IMG/VR virus record: IMGVR_UViG_3300008625_000027
Location: 1-38,694 of that record
Source: a virus
Strand: one strand, 5' to 3'
DNA length: 38,694 nt
Below are positions 33,909 to 38,694 of this stretch, piece after piece. Position 1 is the first letter of the stretch. Every line of letters begins with the position of its first letter. The translations under genes were made by a program, and so were the position numbers. Below the pieces are notes generated by a model. That model saw only the letters and a list, made by a program, of their open reading frames with translations, had not been told where the DNA came from and made no database searches.

Positions 33909-34661
33909 ATGGCATCCAACACCGACCACAACCCGCAGGGCGGAGTTCAGGGGACCTCTCCCCTGTATCGCTTCGGGACATCGCCCAACACTCGGTCGGT
34001 CGTCTCGCAGAAGGTCCGCATCCTGGCCCCCGCCTTTGGGGCGAACGACGTGCTCCATCAGATCGGAGTTCTCGGAGGATTCACTCCCTCTGAGTCTCGC
34101 TCGGTCGAGCCTGTCCGGGGGATCGGCTTCGGGGATATCATCGCCGAGCTCGTCCCCGGCGTGACTGACCCAATGTCCCTCTCCTTCGAGCGGCAGCTTC
34201 TCTACCTGAGCGATCTGTGGCAGGCCACTGGGTACGCATCAGGTGTCTCTGGTCCGATGCGGTCCCTGCGCCACCACCGCTGGCCCTTCGACATCCGACA
34301 GGAGATCGTGTTCTCCGTCATCGCAGACTTCGAGTTCTCAGGCGGCTCCAGCATCCAGGCGGGGAACGGCTCCCAGGCTGGCGTCGGGACCCTGACCTAC
34401 TCGGGGAACCTCGGGGGAAGCTCCGTCGACGCGACCCAGGGCACCCACAACGTCCTGATCACCTACTATGAGGCCTGCTGGTGGACGGGCGGCGGGAACT
34501 CCGGCTTCATGCGGGACTCCGCTCTCGTGACCCAGAGTGCTGACGCGATGTGCACCGACGTCCACGACGCTTCCAGCCTGATCGGTGAGTTCTCGTCTCT
34601 GGGCAATGACCCCTCTGTGGGCCAGATCGGCAGCATCGCTTTCGGGGGAACTTTCTCCTGA
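33909..34661 (+). CDS. Tail tube-like protein, 250 aa
   Basis: A beta-rich protein with a conserved-looking block SVEPVRGIGFGDIIAELVPG followed by VTDPMSLSFERQLLYLSDLW. This is the pattern of contractile-tail tube proteins of the gp19 type, where an inner-tube beta-barrel begins with such an RGIGxGD-like turn. Later segments include RHHRWPFDIRQEIVFSVIAD and alternating Gly/Ser-rich loops, and a C-terminal GQIGSIAFGGTFS. The start has GGAGGG eight bases upstream. It lies next to the chaperone and tape-measure genes but on the opposite strand. A sheath gene is not in this window. The tube call is by pattern, moderate confidence. Confidence 0.55.
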   Translation: MASNTDHNPQGGVQGTSPLYRFGTSPNTRSVVSQKVRILAPAFGANDVLHQIGVLGGFTPSESRSVEPVRGIGFGDIIAELVPGVTDPMSLSFERQLLYLSDLWQATGYASGVSGPMRSLRHHRWPFDIRQEIVFSVIADFEFSGGSSIQAGNGSQAGVGTLTYSGNLGGSSVDATQGTHNVLITYYEACWWTGGGNSGFMRDSALVTQSADAMCTDVHDASSLIGEFSSLGNDPSVGQIGSIAFGGTFS

Positions 34662-34731
34662 TCCTCTTGAGTAGGTGAGTCAGACCGGACCTTGGTGCCA
34701 CCAGTTCGGGACTGAGACTGTAGGGGCGGGT

Positions 34732-35403
34732 ATGTGGAGTCACGCCCAGGCCCGTATCCTCGTCAAGAAGGAGCACGGGAAGATCGAGAAGGGGGAGCTC
34801 CACGTCCAGCTTCGCCCCCTCCACCTCACGACGGCCCTCTACTCGGGAGGGCGCCACAAGGATGACGACGACAACGTCTCCAAGGCTGAGATCCAGAGGC
34901 GGCTGGACTGGGTCCGCCACATCTTCGCGGGTGTCTTCAAGCTCGATCTCCGGGATCCCAACGAGAACAAGGAGCGCTGGGAGAAGGCCCTGAGCTCCAC
35001 GCGGTGGTGGACTCCGACCAGCTTCGTCCGGGAGGAGGAGCATCCCTGGAAGGTTCCCAACCCGTCTCGGTGGGACAAGGCTTCCCAGGAGGAGAGGGAT
35101 AGCTTCGAGCAGGAGCTCTTGGAGAAGTTCGGAGACCTGGCTTCGAACGGGACAGAGAAGCAGCTCGAGGATATCTGGAAGCGCCCGACGGCTCGGCAGA
35201 TGGAACTGGCCTACCTGGACATGGTTCCTCTCTTCCCGGGCGTTCCCGGACCCCTGTTCTCCACTCCTCCGAGGGAGGAGAACGAGGAACAGTTCGAGGC
35301 GTTCATGCGCGACCGCAGGCTGCAGGAGCAAGACACGGTGGTGATCCTGGGCAAGCCTACAGGTCGGCAGGGCCCCGCTTCAGTCGAGACTTCTTCTCCT
35401 TGA
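34732..35403 (+). CDS. Hypothetical protein, 223 aa
   Basis: ATG at 34732 (MWSHAQARILVKKE) has AGGGG six bases upstream; a GTG at 34675 is in frame, but the sequence between does not look like protein. The N-terminal half starts with a strand (ELHVQLRPLHLTTALYSGG), then a basic/acidic region with DDDDN, and helices with many Trp residues (RWWTPTSF, HPWKVPNPSRWD). The C-terminal half is Glu/Lys-rich and helical. Its last 47 bases overlap the minus-strand 509-aa gene tail-to-tail. It is transcribed behind the tail-tube-like gene. I do not recognise a family. Confidence 0.65.
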   Translation: MWSHAQARILVKKEHGKIEKGELHVQLRPLHLTTALYSGGRHKDDDDNVSKAEIQRRLDWVRHIFAGVFKLDLRDPNENKERWEKALSSTRWWTPTSFVREEEHPWKVPNPSRWDKASQEERDSFEQELLEKFGDLASNGTEKQLEDIWKRPTARQMELAYLDMVPLFPGVPGPLFSTPPREENEEQFEAFMRDRRLQEQDTVVILGKPTGRQGPASVETSSP

Positions 35404-36886
35404 CGTCTGATCCTCGGGAGAAGGCGATCTTCTTTCCGTCGGGGCCTGTCTTCCCCCGCTTCCGCCAAACACGGAACTGGGTGTAGCGGACCCCCTTGGA
35501 GGAGACCTTCTCCCGAGTCTCGATGGCCTTCTCGTGGGGGAGAGGCTTGTTCACCCAGACGCGGTAGTTGTGGGGCTCTACGGTGTGGAGACAGGGCTTC
35601 TTCCGTTCCTGCTCCAATCGACGCTTCTCGGCTTCCACCTCTGCGTCCAACAAGGCCCACCTCTTGGTGACCAAGCAGAGTCCACTCTCGTCGAGGATGA
35701 GGCTCTTCCCAGGGGTCTGGGGAGCCCGGCGGTGACGTCGCTTCCGGGGAGGCTTCCTCTTCCCGACCACGATCTTGGGCTTCTCGTTCATGGCAGCCAA
35801 GGCGTTGACCAGGACCTGAAACACCTCCTTCAAGGGGCTGGGAGTTCCAAGGAGTTGGTCCAGAGCATTCCACTTGAGGGGGCCTACCCAAACCCGATCG
35901 GGATCCTCTGCGGGCGCATACGCCTCCCAACAGCCATCCTTTTTCTCCCATACGTAGACACTGACACCCCGTTCCCCGTTCTCCTCTACGGTGGGGCAGA
36001 CCCCATACACCAACCCGTCCCAGAGGAACGCGAGGTTGTTCTCCTTGGAGGGCGGGGGGAGATCTGAGAAACGAGGGGCGATCTCCAGGAGAGTGTTCGC
36101 TGCGGCGGGGGTGATCTCAATGACCTTCTGGGATCCCCGAAGCCAACGACCTACTCCCACCATGAAGCAGGGGATGGTATCCAGGTAGTCGGGCTTCCAA
36201 GCATGGGCCTGGAGGTTCCTGGTAACCCACCGGAGTCCTTCGGTGACTCGCTCCTCCGGTCCGGAGGCGTCTATCAGGACCCGAAGGAGACCCTTCGGCA
36301 TGTTGGACCAAGGGAGAGGATTCCCGCCTCGGACCAGGCGGTCCGGGAGAGGCCAATGCCCTATCCGAGCCAGAGCATCTCGGATGTTCGTGCTCTTGAA
36401 GCGAACACGTCCGACCCGAGGTTCCCCAGGTTTGCCTCTGTACGAAAGGGTCCGCAGATTACTGGTCGCGCCGAGGATCGACCAGTCCCACGCAGGGTGT
36501 CCCGGAGACCCCTTGACCTCAGTGAGCCACTCAGGTGGGATGACACCAAGGAACACCCACCAGTGCTCGTGTCCCTCTGTTGCCTGGTTCTGGATCCACT
36601 CTTCCGACGCGCCGTGCCCACGGAGGAGGTCTTTCCACCACCGCAGCCGATGTCTTTCGGACGAGGGGATCTCCACCCGGAACCGGGTCTGGGCCTTGTT
36701 GAAACCAGGGGTCGAGTTCTGCGTCCAGCTCTGCTTGTCCCAGGAAGAGTCCGCGGTCAGACAAGGAGCGCAGAACCCTGTCTCCAGGGAGACAGTGATG
36801 TCTCCCCGCCGGATCCCCTGCTGCCGGATCATCGGCGCGTAGAGAGGCGACGTGAAGTGGTACAGGACCTGGGGGGCTTCGGACAT
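35357..36886 (-). CDS. Protein with ADP-ribosyltransferase-like N terminus, about 509 aa
   Basis: I chose the second ATG, at 36886, because GGAG lies six bases before it; an ATG at 36898 has no spaced ribosome binding site. Residues 9-30 (YHFTSPLYAPMIRQQGIRRG) and the following LTADSSWDKQSW and KAQTRFRVEIP segments resemble the opening of small phage-encoded ADP-ribosyltransferase-like proteins, where a His-Phe-Thr turn binds NAD. Residues 225-340 contain a second domain (YLDTIPCFMVGVGRWL, ITPAAANTLLEIAPRF). Residues about 370-385 are very basic (KRKPPRKRRHRRA), and the C terminus (residues about 430-509) is basic as well (YTQFRVWRKRGKTGPDGKKI). Its product may modify a host protein; this is inference from partial resemblance. 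Confidence 0.6.
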   Translation of the reverse strand: MSEAPQVLYHFTSPLYAPMIRQQGIRRGDITVSLETGFCAPCLTADSSWDKQSWTQNSTPGFNKAQTRFRVEIPSSERHRLRWWKDLLRGHGASEEWIQNQATEGHEHWWVFLGVIPPEWLTEVKGSPGHPAWDWSILGATSNLRTLSYRGKPGEPRVGRVRFKSTNIRDALARIGHWPLPDRLVRGGNPLPWSNMPKGLLRVLIDASGPEERVTEGLRWVTRNLQAHAWKPDYLDTIPCFMVGVGRWLRGSQKVIEITPAAANTLLEIAPRFSDLPPPSKENNLAFLWDGLVYGVCPTVEENGERGVSVYVWEKKDGCWEAYAPAEDPDRVWVGPLKWNALDQLLGTPSPLKEVFQVLVNALAAMNEKPKIVVGKRKPPRKRRHRRAPQTPGKSLILDESGLCLVTKRWALLDAEVEAEKRRLEQERKKPCLHTVEPHNYRVWVNKPLPHEKAIETREKVSSKGVRYTQFRVWRKRGKTGPDGKKIAFSRGSDVKEKKSRLKRGPADL

Positions 36887-36907
36887 CAGGGTCTCCATTC
36901 CCCGACG

Positions 36908-37372
36908 TTACGTCTTGGAGCTATCCTGGGAAACCTCGTCTGTGAGGAGACCCCTCTGGAAAGCACGCTCTACGATCTCATCGATGGAGAGCGGAGATAC
37001 CGACTCGTAGATCTTGATGTCTCCAGAGTTCCCCGAGAGGAGACTTCGGAGGTTCTTGCGGTCCCGTTTGTACCAGGAGTACTTGTCGAGCTTGGCCATG
37101 GCCTTTTCGAAGAAGCGGTCGAGCTGCATCTCGAGTTCCGCTTCCTTCATGTCCTCCACCTGAACTCGACGCCAGACGCCTCGAGCCTTCTCAGGGTGGA
37201 AGAAAAAGTCAGACCCCACGTACGAGAGCCTCCCGCCGACCTCTCCCCGATACCAGAAGACACAGACCAACTCAGGGACACGACCCCTGGGCCCCCCTTC
37301 ATGATCTCCCCGGTCCCCGATGAACAGGTAGTAGCCCGCCTCCGTCGGGAGCTCAGTGGTCATATGTGGCAT
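36908..37372 (-). CDS. Hypothetical protein, 154 aa
   Basis: ATG at 37372 has AGGAG nine bases upstream and overlaps the end of the upstream gene by 13 bases; a second ATG three codons on is possible. The N-terminal half looks like a beta-rich unit (AGYYLFIGDRGD, ELVCVFWYRGEVGG, LSYVGSDFFFHPEKARGVWR). The second half is helical and charged (DMKEAELEMQLDRFFEKAMA). The C-terminal part contains a segment with SPLSIDEIVERAFQRGLL. Short proteins with GxYxxxG...E...VxxxxGxLxYxxxG...V...WRRV patterns are common phage accessory proteins of unknown role, and this one fits that style. Confidence 0.72.
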   Translation of the reverse strand: MPHMTTELPTEAGYYLFIGDRGDHEGGPRGRVPELVCVFWYRGEVGGRLSYVGSDFFFHPEKARGVWRRVQVEDMKEAELEMQLDRFFEKAMAKLDKYSWYKRDRKNLRSLLSGNSGDIKIYESVSPLSIDEIVERAFQRGLLTDEVSQDSSKT

Positions 37373-37593
37373 CTGTCAGACTCCTGGTCGATGACGTCGA
37401 AGTGGTTCCGAGTGGCCTGGACGGAGATGGACATCCCCGGCGACTCGAGGAGCACGTACATGCAGGTGTCCGGGGGGAGACACTCCTGGAGAAGGAAGCC
37501 CCGGACACCTGCACGGATGTCCATCTGTGTTCGCCCAAGACCGGCCATGACGATCCTCTGCTTCAACACTACCGGTGTTCCTTTTCTGTACAT
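37360..37593 (-). CDS. Small hypothetical protein, 77 aa
   Basis: ATG at 37593 follows GGAGA with five bases between. The product is a compact mixed alpha/beta protein (RIVMAGLGRTQMDIRAGVRG, then CMYVLLESPGMSISVQATRN) ending in DRCHI. Its stop (ATATGA) overlaps the start of the next gene. Most of its length coincides with a nested inverted repeat at 37425-37526, so coding and structural constraint may be combined here. It is divergent from the terminase-like gene. Function unknown. Confidence 0.65.
   Translation of the reverse strand: MYRKGTPVVLKQRIVMAGLGRTQMDIRAGVRGFLLQECLPPDTCMYVLLESPGMSISVQATRNHFDVIDQESDRCHI
37425..37526. repeat. Nested inverted repeats inside the 77-aa gene
   Basis: Outer arms 37425-37436 (agatggacatcc) and 37515-37526 are exact reverse complements. 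Inside them, arms 37461-37475 (tgcaggtgtccgggg) and 37499-37513 are also exact reverse complements around a 23-base loop. The two pairs are not concentric, but they nest without crossing, so both could form in one RNA or in extruded DNA. Confidence 0.88.
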
Positions 37594-37643
37594 GTTCTCT
37601 CCGGGTACGTTCCAGTTACGTCCTGCAGCAGGAATAGAAGCCC
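37594..37643. promoter_or_regulatory. Divergent intergenic region before the terminase-like gene
   Basis: Fifty bases separate the 77-aa minus-strand gene from the terminase-like gene. The plus-strand ribosome binding site AGGA falls in the right arm of a short near-palindrome tcctgcAgcagga at 37620-37632, so pairing could restrict translation. I see no clear -10/-35 pair on either strand. Confidence 0.4.
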
Positions 37644-38627
37644 ATGAACATCATCCAGTTTGCCGCGTCCATCGGATACCCCTTGACCAAAGGCCAAGAA
37701 TGGGTCCTGAGGATGTTCTACGATCTGGACCTGAGCGACCTACCTCCCTTCTACAAGGAGGCTCTTCCGAGCTCTCTCCTTGAGCAGAAGAAGCTGAACC
37801 ACATCCCAGGGGAGTTCGGGCCGTTCCGAAGGCTCCTTCTCTGCGCCGGCCGTCGGAGTGGGAAGACCCATATCCTGAAGCTGATCGTCCTCTACGAAAC
37901 GACAGCCCATCTGAAGGTCGGTTGCTCAGACACCCCGCTCTCCGGAGTCCTCCTCGGGATGAACCGGAATCATGCCCACTCGATCCTACGGAGCCTCCGG
38001 GAAGATGTAGAGGAGATCCCTCTCCTCCGAGAACGCTTCCTCCAGGGTGGTGATTGGGAGATCTGCTTCCAGACGGACAAGGATCTCTCTTCAGAGCACG
38101 ATGGCCTGGCGACCCTCCGGGTGTTCGCCCAACCCCAGGACACAAGGGGACTCATTCTGTTCGTGGGGGCGGTGGATGAGGCCGCCCGCCGCCATCCTCG
38201 AAGTCTGAGGATAGAGGATCCCCGGCAGAATGAGTTCCGGCAGGTCTACGTGACAACCGGCCACACCGGGGAGAACCAGTTCTCTGGTATGTTCGACGAG
38301 TTCTGGGACGACCCGCAGACCCTATGTCTGGAACTCAGCACCCACGAGCTTCGGGAGGGCATCGAGTTTTCCCATGCCTCCAAGCAGGGGCTGAGCTCCC
38401 TCCATGCGGGCATCGAATGGAACGGGGACCAGGGGACGCTCCTCATGGAAACCGTCCCCGCCCACTTGATCCGACAGATCCATGCTCTCAGAGGGGCTTC
38501 TCCTCTGGAAGAGGTGGTGAAGAACGCGCTTCAGGTCTGGATCACTCTGCGGAAGCAGGGGTCTCGACACCTACAAGATCTGGCTGGTACACAGGAACAT
38601 CCTCAGGAAGGCCCAGACGACGCCTGA
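37644..38627 (+). CDS. Terminase large subunit-like ATPase, 327 aa (lacks nuclease half)
   Basis: Residues 68-76 (AGRRSGKTH) are a Walker A motif of the terminase type, and LILFVGAVDEA (residues 170-180) ends in the Walker B Asp-Glu. QVYVTTGHTGENQFSGMFDE from 200 corresponds to the coupling (C) motif, followed by FWDDP. A large terminase normally continues with an RNase H-like nuclease domain to about 450-600 residues, but this frame ends in a low-complexity tail (GTQEHPQEGPDDA). Frames +1 and +2 are open from there to the window end, so a frameshift, a split gene or a sequencing error is possible. Start ATG has AGGA about ten bases upstream. The packaging role is likely given the motifs. Confidence 0.65.
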   Translation: MNIIQFAASIGYPLTKGQEWVLRMFYDLDLSDLPPFYKEALPSSLLEQKKLNHIPGEFGPFRRLLLCAGRRSGKTHILKLIVLYETTAHLKVGCSDTPLSGVLLGMNRNHAHSILRSLREDVEEIPLLRERFLQGGDWEICFQTDKDLSSEHDGLATLRVFAQPQDTRGLILFVGAVDEAARRHPRSLRIEDPRQNEFRQVYVTTGHTGENQFSGMFDEFWDDPQTLCLELSTHELREGIEFSHASKQGLSSLHAGIEWNGDQGTLLMETVPAHLIRQIHALRGASPLEEVVKNALQVWITLRKQGSRHLQDLAGTQEHPQEGPDDA

Positions 38628-38694
38628 GATCCCTGGCGGCGCCCATCCTCATCTGGAAGGCCTCCGTGACGGAATCAGCGAAACGAGGCCGGCC

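Noticed and set aside
36203-37783. 526-codon plus-strand frame antisense to the accessory genes and into the terminase-like gene
   Set aside because: It overlaps several genes in both orientations, includes the terminase start in another frame, and lacks a start signal.
1-38694. CRISPR array, insertion sequence, integrase or attachment site
   Set aside because: No regularly spaced repeats, transposase-like or recombinase-like frames were seen. The tRNA-Leu duplication is only 18 bp and is better explained by a local rearrangement than by an att site.

Overview
The window looks like part of the virion-structure (late) region of a large tailed bacteriophage. No bacterial housekeeping gene is visible. 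The genes are tightly packed, many overlap by 1 to 13 bases, most start codons follow a GGAG/GGGAG-type ribosome binding site, and the gene order is the usual tail order. Read along the minus strand from about 33.8 kb it runs: two tail-assembly-chaperone-like proteins, tape measure, two related tail/baseplate adaptor proteins, a large hub protein, a gp5-like spike with an OB-fold-type N terminus, a small Ala/Gly-rich structural protein, a giant 3631-residue protein, and further baseplate or fibre-type proteins. The sequence is GC-rich by eye (not counted). The host cannot be named from the sequence.

Layout. 1-622: the 3' end of a minus-strand tRNA island (partial tRNA-Tyr, complete-length tRNA-Leu with a duplicated 5' half) and a strong minus-strand terminator. 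623-8684: minus-strand genes, first small proteins of unknown function (one with a SWIM zinc-finger motif), then structural proteins of 282 and 840 residues. 8718-9125: one plus-strand gene for a SET-domain protein, wedged between minus-strand structural genes. 9103-33848: the minus-strand tail module. 33909-35403: a plus-strand pair, a tail-tube-like protein and an unknown. 35357-37593: three minus-strand accessory genes, one with an ADP-ribosyltransferase-like N terminus. 37644-38627: plus-strand terminase-like ATPase that stops short of a nuclease domain.

How the genes work together. The tube protein, chaperones and tape measure would build the tail. The adaptor pair, hub and spike would form its tip. 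The giant protein and the 840-residue protein probably form the baseplate periphery or fibres. The terminase ATPase would package DNA. The SET, SWIM and ADP-ribosyltransferase-like proteins are not usual structural components and are the best candidates for host-directed or virion-modifying functions. No integrase, repressor, CRISPR array, insertion sequence or lysis gene was recognised.
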